Shown here in pieces: positions 36,262-48,628 of a DNA stretch of 64,000 nucleotides. This stretch comes from Paramecium pentaurelia (lineage: Eukaryota > Ciliophora > Oligohymenophorea > Peniculida > Parameciidae). Numbering within the stretch: position 1 is the stretch's first letter; every line of letters starts with the position of its first letter. Location of the stretch: assembly GCA_905183005.1 (NCBI GenBank), contig CAJJDO010000012.1, positions 248,001 to 312,000 of the forward strand, read 5' to 3'. The notes below the pieces were generated by a model, which saw only the letters and a program-made list of their open reading frames with translations, did not search any database and had not been told where the DNA came from. The translations under genes were made by a program, and so were the position numbers.

Positions 36262-38075
36262 ATGGAGGATTAGGATCAAATGTTATTAAAGAGCTTATAA
36301 TTATAAGGAATATAGATATAAACACAATCTCTTCCTTAAGTAATACATACTTTTATTGATAGTTAACATGTGAAGATTTGATATCTATTTTCTTATAATT
36401 TTTTCAATTGAGTGGAACTTAAGCTTTTGAAATTAGCTCAATTAAATCAATCAAGAGTTCATTTAGAAGAGTAGGTAAAATTCAAGAGATGCTTTATCCA
36501 ATTGGTATTAGAATTGATATTCAATCAATTGTGAATCCTAACCCATAAGAGTCAAGAAAGATTATAGTAAGTTTGCTTTCAAAATTGAGTTAATCAAATA
36601 AAAAAGAAACTGGAGCTAAACATCTTACATTTGAAGAGAGATTATAAGAAGAGAAAGCTACATATAGGACAAATTAAATATAGAATTTCTTTCAAGAATG
36701 GGTTAATCCATCATTATGTGCTTTTCCAGAAGTTGAGCAAAGATTTCTTAGATTGCATGTGCTTAATATTATAAAGAAAGAGCCATTAATTAAATAAGTA
36801 GCCAATAAAGGAGTAAGAAAATATTTATATCACTCAATTGTTAGAGTTATGGATCATCATTTATAAAAGAAAGAAGTGGATTAACCATTGTAAGAGAGAT
36901 TATAATTAATAAAGAAAATGAGGAGATCTGATGATCCTGAAGCTGTTTTAGGTTAATTTAAGGGATAGTTCTAAGCTGAAGCTGAAAAGAATGATTGGGA
37001 AGATATTTAGAAAGGGAATCGTTAATTGAAGAGAGCTATAAAATAATTAAAAGAAGAAGATAAGGAAGAAGAATAAGCAAGAAAATAAAAAGAAGATGAA
37101 AATTAAGGTTTATTTAATTTAGAAATACAATTCTAAGAAGAGGTAAAAGAAATCTAATAAGAAATATAAGATACTTAAGAAGCAAAATCAGAGATCAGTG
37201 CATTACTTGAAGATATCTAGATTAAATTGATAGAGCAATAAAAAAATTATGATAAATTATAAAAAAAGAGATAAAAATTGGAAGATGTAAATTAAAAATA
37301 ATAAGATATTTATTCATAATTGTAATCTGATAATAAGGATAAATAATAAGAATTAGAAAGTGCTCATTCTATTTTATAATAAATTGAATCAAAAAAAGGT
37401 AATGATCCAGAAATACAATAACTTGAATAAGAAATTGAAAATATTAGGATTGAATGGGAAAAAGAAAAGATTTTATAATAAAATGATGCTGATGAATTGG
37501 CTTAATAAGTTTAAGATCGTAAATTAAAACTTGAATAAATCTAAGATAAAATGAGAAGATTGTAAGAAGAAAATTAAATGATCAGAAATTAGGGAAGAGT
37601 TAATTTAGAATATAAAGAAAAATTATTAGTTGATCTTCAAAATTAGCCTAAAGAAATTGCAAGAAATTAATATATTAAAAAGATTGTGGATTTAAAAAAT
37701 CAATTAGAAAAATAGAAAACAGAATATTTAAAATAAGCTAAAGAATTATCATAATTAGAAGATTCATTATAATTTTAAGATAATATGATTAATAGATATT
37801 GTATAGAAATTGAAAATCTTATTAATTAAGATCCTAAGAAATCTGAAACAGTTGTTAAATAGATTTAAAAATAATATTAAGATTATAAAATTGTTTATAA
37901 GTAATGTGCTGAATTAATGCGTAATATTGGAGAAAAGAGAATTTAAATATATGATACAGAATTAAAAATGGAAGATATTTTACTTAAGGGATACAAAAAG
38001 AATGTTGAAAAACTCAGATAAGATTTAACTGATATTTAAGCAGAAAATAAAAATCTAGAAAAATAGAGAAAATGA
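36262..38075 (+). CDS. CCDC22: CCDC22, CCC-complex subunit
   Basis: 596 aa (human about 627); one 23-nt intron (36340-36362). The N-terminus MEDQDQMLLKSLQLQG matches the CCDC22 calponin-homology-like start. The region after it includes the conserved FPEVEQRFLRL. From about residue 200 it is continuous coiled coil, including QPKEIARNQYIKKIVDLKNQ, which corresponds to the conserved C-terminal block. CCDC22 works with CCDC93 and COMMD proteins in endosomal recycling. Confidence 0.8.
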
Positions 38076-38120
38076 TTATTTATTAATGAATTTTAGAACA
38101 TTATTAAATTTTAATATTAA

Positions 38121-38616
38121 ATGACTGAAAAATATTGGTAAAGATATAAAGAAACTCATGATAAGGATCCTCTTAATACAAATGAATTATGGGTTAGAGT
38201 TAAGTAAGATTTAAAAAGAAGAGAAAAGCCAAAGCATCATCTTGAATTATATTCATATTGTAGAACTGAGAATCCTTACATAAAATAAATTAAGAGTTCT
38301 CCAAATATCACTATGGATACAGTTGCAGAACTAATTTGCAGATAATCAGCATGTGAATTGTAGTATTGTATGAGTCTTTAAAAATTGGCTGTGGAAAATA
38401 GCAGATCTAAAATAGAGTAACAGTAAAATGCAATCAAATAGTTTATAGGGATGTAGAGATCAATATAAAACAATGACCACTTGCATAATGAATGAAAAGA
38501 ATAGAATAAAATCAAAAGAAGAAGAATTAAGAAATCTTGTATTGGGTTTACAATAACCAGAAATTAAATAAGAACCTTAAAAATAGCCTATTCTTAAAGA
38601 AGAACCTGTTATGTGA
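38121..38616 (+). CDS. Small twin-Cys helical protein (CHCH-like), 156 aa
   Basis: One 25-nt intron (38417-38441). N-terminus MTEKYWQRYKETHDKDPLNT. Cysteines occur as CRQSACELQYC and, after the intron, CRDQYKTMTTC (a Cx9C spacing). This suggests a coiled-coil-helix domain of a mitochondrial intermembrane-space protein, although the first pair is not a clean Cx9C. Pro/Glu/Gln-rich tail. Assignment is tentative. Confidence 0.55.
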
Positions 38617-39042
38617 TTAATAATTATTAAATTTATTATAATACAGACAAATAGAAAGATAATTGCTTTTATTTAAGATTATTGATATAGATAATATTAC
38701 TATTATCTTTAAATTTAAATATTCTTAAGAAATATTTACTTCCGCTATTAAAATTTAATAAGCTGACTAAAAATATATAGTAATATATTAAATTATAATA
38801 TTATTTTTTATTTTTAAGATGAAATTTAATCACATCTATAGATTGTTTATAATTATAATAATTAAGGTTCATTACTATCGTTTAATTCTATAATTGATAA
38901 ATATCTATAAAAAGGATTTAAATGAAAATAAAAATGAAATTTTTTTAATTTAACTTTATGCAATTTGATTAAACTTTTAATAATATTCTATAATCAAGAT
39001 ACTTAATGATATTAATAGAATATATGATTATTAAAAATTTTT
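38617..39042. other. Convergent intergenic region
   Basis: AT-rich DNA between convergent genes; nothing recognisable beyond ordinary 3' sequence. Confidence 0.5.
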
Positions 39043-40354
39043 TCATATTATTTTTTCATTTTATGCTTATTTTCTTTCTTTTTCTTTTTCCATTAATTCT
39101 TACTTATCCTATATAATTCTCTTCATAGGACCTTCTACAAAATCTTATAATTGTTAAATTGACATCTATTAAATATAGATAAATGAATACTTTATCCAAA
39201 GTTGAATGCTCATTAATATAACTTTCAAAACCTTTAAAGTATAATTCAAATCCATCATTTGAAAGAGTATCTCTTAATACTTAACAGGATTACTAGTTGT
39301 TAAGACTACCTACATTATTTGTATCCCTTTTAAGAAAATATCTCTTAACAATAGATTTACACATTTCTACTCCTTAATCTAATTATAAGAAATTAAACCA
39401 TTCCTAATATGATTATTTATTTAATTACTTTTAAAGAAATGCTTCCACTTTTATCTTTATCTAATTACCCAAATCTTTTTCTGACTTCTTTAATAATTAC
39501 TCCTTCAAATCCATAAATTAAATAAGGTAATTCTCTTACAGATATTGTACCATCATTATTGATATCAGTTGCCTTGAATGCTGACCAAGCATAATTGATT
39601 TCATCCTTGACCCTATCAGAAACTAGTTTTTTTCTTTGAATAAGTTAGCTATAGCTCTCTTCAGCTTAATTAATGTACTCTTAAATCCATTATTCTTAAT
39701 TAGGTTTGAACAAAGCTTTTGAATTGAAAATCTCTTAAGTTCTTCTTTTAGCATTTTAAAATGTCTAAGTTAAAGCATATTTTAATAAAAAATCCTAAAG
39801 TTGGTAATTGTTATCCAACCATGAATATAATTCTTCATATGAAATAGTACGATCTAGATTTTTGTCTATTTCTATGAAAATGGCTTCAACATAATATTCT
39901 ATATCTGTAAATCCAGGTGGTTTCATATTTACAATTTTACATAATGCTCTGATTGCTGTTTAGAAAATCATAATAAGTTCAATCTTTTCAAGCTTTTAAG
40001 ATTTATCCAAATCAAATACTTAGCTTATGTACTTAACTTTGGTGGCAAAATCGGTATCAGAAAAAATGATCTAATTCTAATTGAATCAATTACTAAAACT
40101 GCTTGACTCTCATAAATATCTGTTAAACCATCTGTACTATGATTATTTTCTAGGGTCTCAAACATTTCACCACAATGTTACTTAAGAATGTCATGATAAA
40201 CATCAAAAAATTCACCCAAAGATAAAACATTCGTTGCTGGATAGTTTTATTGTACATATTTGGAAACTTTTTGTATTTCAGGCAAGTGAAGCTATCTTAA
40301 AAATTGTAATAATCCTTAATTAGGATTGGCTGGTTGATTAAAGTAGTTACCCAT
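39043..40354 (-). CDS. EF-hand calcium-binding protein, 412 aa
   Basis: Introns 40071-40093 (23), 39404-39428 (25) and 39166-39190 (25). N-terminus MGNYFNQPANP (possible N-myristoylation). Two good EF-hand loops, DINNDGTISVREL and DKDKSGSISLKEW, and two weaker ones, DLDKSQKLEKIEL and EIDKNLDRTISYEEL, spread over residues about 130-320. Ends in a Lys/Glu-rich helix. Probably a calcium sensor; no catalytic domain. Confidence 0.8.
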
Positions 40355-40893
40355 TTTATTTATTAATTAAAAAAATCTAATATTAAAGAAAACCAATTAT
40401 TATCAAATTTAAAACAATAATCAAATTAACAATGATATGGTAACATGGTTATATAATACAAATATTAAATCTCATATCTAAAATTAATTAATAATGTTTG
40501 ATAATTTTAATTTAAATCAATCAAGCTTTCCAATAATTATATAATTTAGGAAACTTTAAAGATTTTATATATATAATCAAGAAATATACTTAGTTATTTT
40601 TTTAATGATACTTTGTATAACGATGATGAAAAAAATTAAGAATAAAGATTCATATAAAAATCTATTTACGATTTCATCTCTTTTCTAAATTATTGAATTA
40701 GAATAAAAAATATCTTCTAATAAAATTATATAAGAAATAAATAAATTATAGATTTCAAATAAAACACAATAGATCTAAATTAATCAGCCTTATTGATGAA
40801 AATTTATGTTAATAATATTCCTATAATAAAATAATCTCAATTATTTTCTAAAATTAAAAGATTTCATTAATTAAGTTATATAAAATATAAGAT
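40355..40893. other. Intergenic region
   Basis: AT-rich spacer upstream of the EF-hand gene and downstream of the RING gene. No frame supported. Confidence 0.5.
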
Positions 40894-41720
40894 TCAATTA
40901 ATAGAGGATCTACATAAAGGACAAATTTGCTTCTGTTTTATCCAATTATCAATACATTCTTTATGAAAATAATGACCACATTAAAGCTTCACATATTTAT
41001 CAGAAATTTTCTGTAAACAAATAATACAATCTAATTCAATTTCTGAACAGGCTTATTCATGTAACTAAATAGCTATATTTTCGATTGTTTAGGTTTGATT
41101 CTAGAATATTGGTAAATTTTATCTTCTTAATCTCTGAAATAATATCAAAATAACAAATTTAAATAAACCTAGAAATGGAATTACAAGCAATTATACTCGT
41201 CTAACAAAGTATAAGGTAATTTCAAAAAGTATTAAATTAGAATAGGAATTAAGTGGTGTTTTTAAATATCTATAAATCTCATAAGGGGTTGATATGAAGA
41301 GAACAATTTCAAAACTAAATAAAAATAAAGATGAATACACTAAATTTGCAATTTTAACCATCATAAAATTGGAGTGATAGAGGATTATGGTATTTTTTAA
41401 TTGATCAGAATGATAAGTTTATGGATTATCAAATGGTGCACTCCAATTATATCCATCATTTTAGATCTACTTTTTATATTAATAAATAATGTGTTAGTAA
41501 TAATGGGTTAAAGCAATTCCCTTTGGTAATAAAAAAGTATATTTACTTAAATAAAAACTATTAATGAACTCTAATAAAATGTGTGTAACTTAATATCTTT
41601 CTGAATAAAGCAAATAGTTATAGAGTATACAATAACTTCAATATACTTGATAATTAAATCAATTTTATTATTTCTTATGATTTCACTTAAATTTTACAGG
41701 ATAATTTACTATTAATTCAT
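40894..41720 (-). CDS. Membrane-anchored RING-H2 E3 ubiquitin ligase
   Basis: 266 aa; one 26-nt intron (41521-41546). Several hydrophobic segments in the first 190 residues (e.g. LVYSSLFLFSFEIVLFIST, LLVIPFLGLFKFVILILF). The C-terminus is a complete RING-H2: CIICLQKISDKYVKLQCGHY, FHKECIDNWI, CPLC, ending RSSIN. Expected to transfer ubiquitin at a membrane. A 24-nt in-frame segment in the first membrane helix could be a further intron. Start codon is 11 bp from that of the divergent CDK. Confidence 0.85.
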
Positions 41721-41731
41721 TTAATAAATTA

Positions 41732-42886
41732 ATGATAATTTAACTAAATTAATAGTTGGAAAGAGTGGATGACTTAAAGTGTGCAGATATTTGTGCAGAA
41801 TTCGAATTTGAAACTATGTCTAGGGAAATTTTGGGTAAAGGGACTTATGGGTAATAATTTAAATTGATATAATAGTAAGGTGTACAAAATGAAAAACAAA
41901 TTTGATAATTAGTATTATGCTGTAAAATGCATTAAGAAATAAAATGAAAAGGAAGGAGTAAATTTAATTATGATTTTAAGTTTCCTATTACTTCTTTGAG
42001 AGAAATTAAATTTCTTACTTCATTAGATTAAGAGAATGTAATAAAAATAAAATAGATTTATACAAGAGTTAAAAAAAATAAGAAGAATATAAAGACAATA
42101 AAAACATATTGTGCTATGGATTTAATGGCAAATGATTTTTGGAAATTATTAGTTAGAAATGAATAATAAAAGTTTTATTTTACAACAAATCAAATTCGTA
42201 GCATTCTGTATTAATGCTTTAAGGGACTATAATACATTCATTCATAAAAGATTATACATAGGGATATAAAAAGTGCAAATATATTGGTAAATGAAGAAGG
42301 AATAGTTAAAATAGCAGATTTTGGTTTAGCAAAGTTTTGTCCAAAAATAGAAGGAGTTAAAAAAACTCCCACAGTTGTAACATTAGGTTATAGAGCACCT
42401 GAAGTCTTATTAACAAGAGGATAATATTCCTTTTAATTAGATGTTTGGAGTATGGGATGCTTTGCTGTTGAATTAAATTTCAATAGACCATTATTTAAAG
42501 CTAAAGATGAGGCTTAATAGATTTAATAAATATTTGAAAAATGTGGAACACCTACAACAGAAACTTGGCCAGAGATTATGAAATCAGAGTACTTTGTTAA
42601 ATTAAATCCTTAAAGATGTGATAGAAAGTTTATTTCTTCAATTAGAAATATGAATATGGCATTTGATGATGAATTGCTTGATTTACTTGATAAGATATTT
42701 GTTTTAAATCCAAATGTTCGGTTAACAGTTGAATAAGTGCTCTAACATCCTTTCTTTACGAATCACAATCTAGAACTATGTTTTGATCAATTCAAAGAAT
42801 ATATTTTGAAAAGAAATATAACATAAGAAAAAGTAGTAACGCGTGTTTATAAGCCTTTATAAGAAGAAATAAAATTTGTAATATGA
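41732..42886 (+). CDS. Cyclin-dependent kinase with PITSLRE helix
   Basis: 368 aa; introns 41851-41875 (25) and 41958-41980 (23). Motifs: GKGTYGKVYK, catalytic Lys in YAVKCI, cyclin-binding helix EGFPITSLREIKFL (intron 2 falls inside this motif and is confirmed by it), HRDIKSANILV, ADFGLAKF, and VVTLGYRAPEV with an activating Thr region. The PITSLRE-type helix points to the CDK10/11 or CDK9/12 transcription or splicing group. The ATG at 41732 gives a 30-residue leader; an internal Met (MSREILGKG) is possible. Confidence 0.9.
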
Positions 42887-42920
42887 TAAATTTTATACTG
42901 TATTACATATCATGATCAAA

Positions 42921-44024
42921 TCAATACTTTCTACTCCAAGGTTTATCATCTGGTATTTCTGATTTTGGTGCAAATTGATTAGCTTTTGCTTATGGATTCT
43001 ATTCAAAGTATTTCTTAGCTTCTTCATATATTTGATAATCTTCTGAATATTTTTACATATCTAAGAATTAAAATGATTTAATTACTCTCTGAAAATTAAC
43101 TTAAATCTTATTCATATTAATCCTATTGACTTTACAAATTTTCTGAATCCATAAACATAGGTGGTTATTATTTCATAAATACTCTTTATTCAATAAATTC
43201 TTCATCTTCATATTCTAATGGGAAATTCAATTCAGCTATTTTCTACAATGCTTCTTCTTCATTTCCTCTTTATTATTTTAATAATCTTTCATCAGTGTCT
43301 ATAACAATCTAATTCGATAGGATGGGTCATCATACTTATCTGAAATTCTTTGATGTCTCCTCCCCATGTACTTAGGCTAATTCTAGTAATTCTTATTTAT
43401 ATTCTCTCAAAATCTATAATTCTTAAGGAGTAATATCTCTTAAATATTTAGCTGGAGATCCTGCCCATACTTCTCCTTATTTGACTTCTGTGTCTTCTGG
43501 AACAAGAGAACCTGCTGCAACAATTCCTTATACTATTGCACCTTCTTTAATCGTTGATCCCATGCCAATAAATGCATCATCACCTATTGTACATCCTTAT
43601 AAGTTAGAATTTGGTCCAACAAAAGAGTTATTACCAACTGTTATTGTTTTGGTTGCTTTTATGTATACATTATCCTATATTAATGCATTCTTTCCCACTG
43701 TTATTGAATTATTATCTGCTCTTAATGTTGCCCCATACCAAATTGATGAGCTATCAAATCAATTACCCAACCTTACTTTTATTTTAAAATAACATTTCCA
43801 ATCATTACTGAATTTGGGGCTGTAAATAATGCATCTCCAATTTAAGGAGTATGTCCTTTAGCTTCCACTTATCTCAAACATTACACTAAACGATCATCAC
43901 TTGCTTCACTTCCCAACATATCATTCCCCTAAGATAATAAGCTCTTTCCTAATCTCCTATAGTATGGGCCAACTGTATTAAGAACAAAGGAATCAAATAT
44001 TTGGAGAATCTTAACTTTGAACAT
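42921..44024 (-). CDS. Gamma-carbonic anhydrase-like protein (probable complex I subunit)
   Basis: 339 aa; introns 43751-43776 (26), 43309-43335 (27, in frame with TGA) and 43100-43130 (31). Residues about 60-220 form the left-handed beta-helix of gamma-CA proteins: APNSVMIGNVILKQNSSIWY, GATLRADNNSITVG, QGCTIGDDAFIGMGSTI, and VWAGSPAKYLRDIT. The three metal-binding His are absent (IKAT, VGPNS, LQGC where IH, GH and LHGC are usual), so it is probably a structural, non-catalytic form, as in mitochondrial complex I of plants and ciliates. A C-terminal extension of about 100 residues is unusual. Confidence 0.85.
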
Positions 44025-45044
44025 AATTATTATGTAATTTTAATCAATTCTAATTTAGAAAAGAGAGCAATTTAAGTCTCCATTTCAAAACAAAAGTATA
44101 AGCTATTTCAAGAATCGATGGATAATCATAGTTGAATAATCTTCATTAACTGAATGACTAATTAAAAAAATTAAACTTTTTCTTTCTAATTAATTTTATA
44201 GCTTAATTTCCTTTAATAACTAAATTTTAGTAGAAAAATAAAATCTATACTCTTATAAATTTTGTCTGAAATTAATACTATGTTTTAGAAACTATTTTAG
44301 AATGATTAAGAAAATTTAGTACGTTTACAAAAAATAATTAAGCTTTCAATAATTATAGTTTAAACAAATACTGAACAATATTGTTACAAATCAAATACAA
44401 TTAAATTTTGATATTAAAAATTTTGAAAATTCAAGAATACTAAAAATAATATGTAATATATCTTTTAGAAATATTAACAACTATTTTTCCTAAAGTATAA
44501 AGAAAGTCTGCAAAGGCTTGAATCCAGTTTTTGAATACCAATAAATTGGGTTAAATTAATCCTCTCCATTTTTAACTTAATTATATTAAAAGAATTATTG
44601 ATTAAAATTTTCTTAAATAGGAAAATTTTTCAATTAATCTAGAATACATCATACTAGGAATTTTAGAGATCTCTATCGGCATATAATGTCTTAAGATTTA
44701 TGTTTAAAAATTAATTAATTTAATTGAGTTAGAATGTAATTGATAATTCTCTAAAAATAGAATGAAATTCTTTCAGTTTTTTTTTGAGTTTCTGTTTATT
44801 TCAGTGAAGAAATTACTAACATTATAAATATAGCTTTGATAAACTTCCATGAAGAAATGAAATCTTAATATTAACCAATAAAGAAACTAATTCATACTTA
44901 GTAATTATTCACATTTATTATATAAATATAAGATATATAAATAAAATTTAAGTTTTTATTATGATTGACTGGGTTGTTACTTCTTTGTCCTTTGATAAGT
45001 AAATATAATTGGAATTATTTTATAAATAAAAATTAAATAATTAA
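44025..45044. other. Divergent intergenic region
   Basis: About 1 kb of AT-rich DNA between the gamma-CA-like gene and PACRG. No frame with protein character was found on either strand; it could hold a small or noncoding gene I cannot see. Confidence 0.4.
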
Positions 45045-46174
45045 ATGCTTCCAAAAATTTAAGGATAGGCAGTTGGAAGAAAAGAGAATTTGGCTTCTTA
45101 ACAGATAGTAGAAGATCATCTAAAGAATATACTGAAAAAACAAGAAAATTAAGTAAAACAATGATTGAAATATGTACAGAATTATAAAGCATGGAAAACA
45201 CCATATGCTCCTAAGAATCCTCATTCACCATTTGGAGATTTTCCAAGAGAATATTTACCAAAAGAAAAGGCAAATTAATAAAAAGTAATTGAACCTGTTC
45301 ATGAGACTTCTTAAAATGCATTAATAACAAGTAAAGAAGTTTTTGAGAATGATTAGATAAATATTAAGGAACTCATTAAGGAACAGGAGGAAGAACAAGC
45401 TCATAATTATAGAAGAAAGAAGAATATAGACCAGCACCACCAAAAGCAGGAGCTTATGATTAAAGAACAATATCAGTTTCAGATTTCAGAAGATATTATG
45501 ATCGAGGCGATTTACCTATTAAAGTTCTAAATTAAAAAATATCAATAGGTTGATCATTAAGGAAGTGTAAATAGAATTTTGTGGAAAATATCTCCAGAAT
45601 AATTAGATTATCATCATTATTTGCCAATATTTTTTGATGGATTAAGAGTATTTTGATAATTTTAAAATAAGGAAAAAATGGATCCTTACAGATTCTTAGC
45701 TATATTAGGAACATATGGATTACTAGAGAATGGAGGTAATAAAATATTGCCAGTTATTCCATAATTAATTATTCCAATCAAAAGTAATTTAAAGTTTTTA
45801 GATTAATAGCAAATTTGAATACTAGAGACCCAAGTATTGTAGAAGTTTAATTAAAAGTGTTATAAAAATTAGTGTTAAGTGGAGAAATGGTTGGGGAGGC
45901 ATTAGGTAAATAGCTAGATCCAATAATTAGTACCTTACTATCGACAACTATTGCCTATCATGAATTTATATAAAAACAAAAATTCGAATTTAGGTGATTT
46001 TATTGAGTACAACCAAAGAAAACGAGTTAATATTGGTGACTTAATTTAAGAAACTTTAGAATTATTTGAATAAACAGGAGGAGAGGTAAGATTCTTAAAT
46101 TGATAATTTAATAGGATGCTTACATAAATATTAAATACATGATCCCAACTTATGAGAGTTGCATTTTAAATTGA
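45045..46174 (+). CDS. PACRG: PACRG, ciliary inner-junction protein
   Basis: 315 aa with seven introns (45153-45179, 45331-45356, 45524-45548, 45648-45671, 45784-45809, 45906-45930, 46086-46114; 24-29 nt). PACRG with FAP20 forms the inner junction of axonemal doublet microtubules. After a variable N-terminus, residues about 125-315 match the family: SDFRRYYDRGDLPIKVDH, LDYHHYLPIFFDGLREKMDP, ILGTYGLLENGGNKILPVIP, NTRDPSIVEVQLKVLQKLV, VPYYRQLLPIMNLYKNKN, and LIQETLELFEQTGG. Six of the seven splice sites are confirmed by the conserved domain. Confidence 0.95.
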
Positions 46175-47320
46175 TAAAGAATAATAATATCTATATATCT
46201 ATTAATGATTAAATAAATAATTCTCCATTATTACTTATTTTTATTTTAAAGCTAAAAATTAAGTCTATTTATCAATCTACTTACTTTATATATGAATAGA
46301 TGTCTATAGATAAGAAAATTATATTTTTCTATCATTTATAAATATTCATTCAAAATCCCAAATTATCAAAAAAAAACTATTTTTAGATTAACAACAATAT
46401 AAAAAAAATGAAATTGATTAATTTTTAATTTTGTAATATTATATTATTTTATGAAGAGAGAAATAAGAATTATTATATTTGAATTTAGTAGTTTATTATA
46501 ATAAAATTTTAATTTAAATATTTATCAATTCTCCTTTTTTGACACTTTTAATTATATTCAATTTATTTATAATCTTACAATTATTGAATATATTCAAATT
46601 ATGATATATCGAATATATTTATAAATTAAATATTGACCTTTACTGATTATATTGATAACTATATTAATAATTTACATTTAGAATTAATTATTTATAATTT
46701 AATTACCATATGATTATCTTATATTTATCTTAAAGAATTTAATTTAAGGTTTTAAATACATAAATTTTTTTAAATAAATTTTTGAACAATTTATCAAAAC
46801 AAAAGTATTTTTTATCGTTATCTAAGAACTAATCATTATAAAAAAATTTTAAATTATATTTTCTAAAGATTAATTTTAAATTTAACTTTTATTTTAACTT
46901 GCTCAACTTAGTATTCCTAAACCTATATTAATAATTAAGGTATCCTATTGATTGCTTATTCAGAAAATTTAACTTCATTTCACATTCATTAAATATTTTC
47001 AGTTTTACAGCTTATACATAAAATCGATTGGAAAAATCAAATAAATTTCATATATGACAAGAAAGTATCCTTTAAAAATAGAATTTTGTAATTATTTTTC
47101 AGATATTAATTGAGAATACTATAAAAAAATCATAAATAATATAATTAATTATCTTATTTTCATACTAATTAGTAAGTTGAATAGATACTTTTTGTTTTAA
47201 ATAACTATTATTAAATAATTAATTCTTAAAAGAATATATACAATCTTCAAAATTTCTTAATAAATATTAGTCATTTAGTTCCCTCATATTAGATTTAGTA
47301 TATAAAATATTAAATTTTCA
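46175..47320. other. AT-rich intergenic region
   Basis: More than 1.1 kb of very AT-rich DNA, the longest gene-free stretch in the window. No frame with protein character and no RNA gene recognised. Confidence 0.45.
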
Positions 47321-47885
47321 ATGGGTACAACCTGTTCCACTGAAAAATTTAAGATAACCCCCACCGCATCTACTTGTGAACTCTTAAATTATGAGCATCC
47401 TCTTATTTTAGTGGCTCATTAATGCAATTTAAATATTGATTTAATGGGAGAACTAGAAGCTGCACCTATCACAGTATAAAATCATTGCAAGAAACTTAGA
47501 GATTAAAATTAGGTACTTAAACCTGCATTAGAAAGATTAGAGAATGAGGAACAAAATTTTCTTTAGATCTGGAACTTAATTGTTTCAATATTAAAGAATA
47601 TTTCATCAATAATAAAAGTAGCTTTGTTGGATCCTTTATTTATTGAATATCTTCCCATTATCTCCTATAACCTTTAAGAATAGTAAGAAGATTTAGAGAT
47701 GTTAATTTACCATAAGAAAGGATAATAATAGATTAAAAGAGCATAATCTAATATTATATAAAGCAAAGTTATTAGAATAAATAAGAGACATTAAACCGAT
47801 AGGATTTGAATATTTACATAATCAATATATCCTCAATAATCATTTTTATGATTAATTTAGATTTGTTTAATTTTTTTTTGGTTGA
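47321..47885 (+). CDS. Hypothetical protein, 176 aa, possibly N-myristoylated
   Basis: Start MGTTCSTEKFKITPTAST (Gly-2, Cys-5: possible myristoylation and palmitoylation). One proposed 34-nt intron (47683-47716) shifts into a helical C-terminus (KDNNRLKEHNLILYKAKLLE). The first 120 residues are convincingly coding. The final residues RFVQFFFG run over the 3' end of the MsrB-like gene on the other strand. No family recognised. Confidence 0.5.
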
Positions 47886-48363
47886 TAAAATCTCAAAGCA
47901 CTTGAATTAATTGAATATCTTAAAAATGTTGGAGGTGGTCCGTCCTTTGAAATTTATCCAATATAAGATTAACAATTCATACATTAGAGAGCTGAGTACC
48001 TCTTTATTATTAAAATATTACATATTTTTCTTTTGTTTCAATAGTTTTTACACTATTTTTGTGATGCTTGAAAAATGATGCATAACCTGTTTATGATTAA
48101 TATTTGTAATCACTTTAAAATAATGTATTTTAGCAATGAAAACATTAATAAACACCTTATTGATCATGCTTGCATAAAAGATGAAAATTTACATTCCAAA
48201 ATTCTCCTGTAAAAGGTCTTTCCATTCCTTTTGCTACAGATATCCAATAACGATGAGGATCCATTGACAATCTATCAAGTCTGATTTCTATTTTTTGTTT
48301 AGGTTTAATAAGGTTTCTATTTATTGCTTCAATAATTTTAGAGTATTAAAACTTAATTTTCAT
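47840..48363 (-). CDS. MsrB (methionine-R-sulfoxide reductase)-like protein lacking the catalytic Cys
   Basis: 159 aa; introns 48169-48192 (24, in frame) and 48002-48021 (20). The MsrB fold is clear: ERPFTGEFWN joined to HDQQGVYQCFHC, LFQSDYKYQSQTGYASFF, RYSALQCMNCQSYIGQIS, KDGPPPTFLRYSINSSALRF. Both zinc CxxC pairs are kept. The catalytic RYC(U)INSAAL is RYSINSSAL here, and the HLGHVF block is YIGQIS, so normal reductase activity is unlikely. Its last codons overlap the + strand neighbour by 46 bp. Confidence 0.85.
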
Positions 48364-48628
48364 TGTTTTTAATTTTACACATATAAAAAATATAATTAAA
48401 AAATGTATTATTAAAACATTCTAATTTTATAAGAATCAAATTAAGAATACTTAAATATATGAGATGTTAATTTAAAAGGGTTGTAATATATTTAAATACA
48501 TTATTGAATAAATATCATAAAATTTAATAAACATATAATAAAATTAATGTAAAAATAAAAATACAAAGATTCAAAAAGTTCTAAACATTTATATCAAATT
48601 TGGTAAACAGAGAATAAAATTTTGTGCA

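Noticed and set aside
43481..43792. Plus-strand 103-aa ORF opposite the gamma-CA-like gene
   Set aside because: Antisense shadow; the minus strand carries the conserved beta-helix motifs.
47886..48071. Plus-strand continuation resembling a ferritin C-terminus (LELIEYLKNVGGG)
   Set aside because: It is the antisense of the conserved MsrB DGPPPT block and requires an 18-nt intron.
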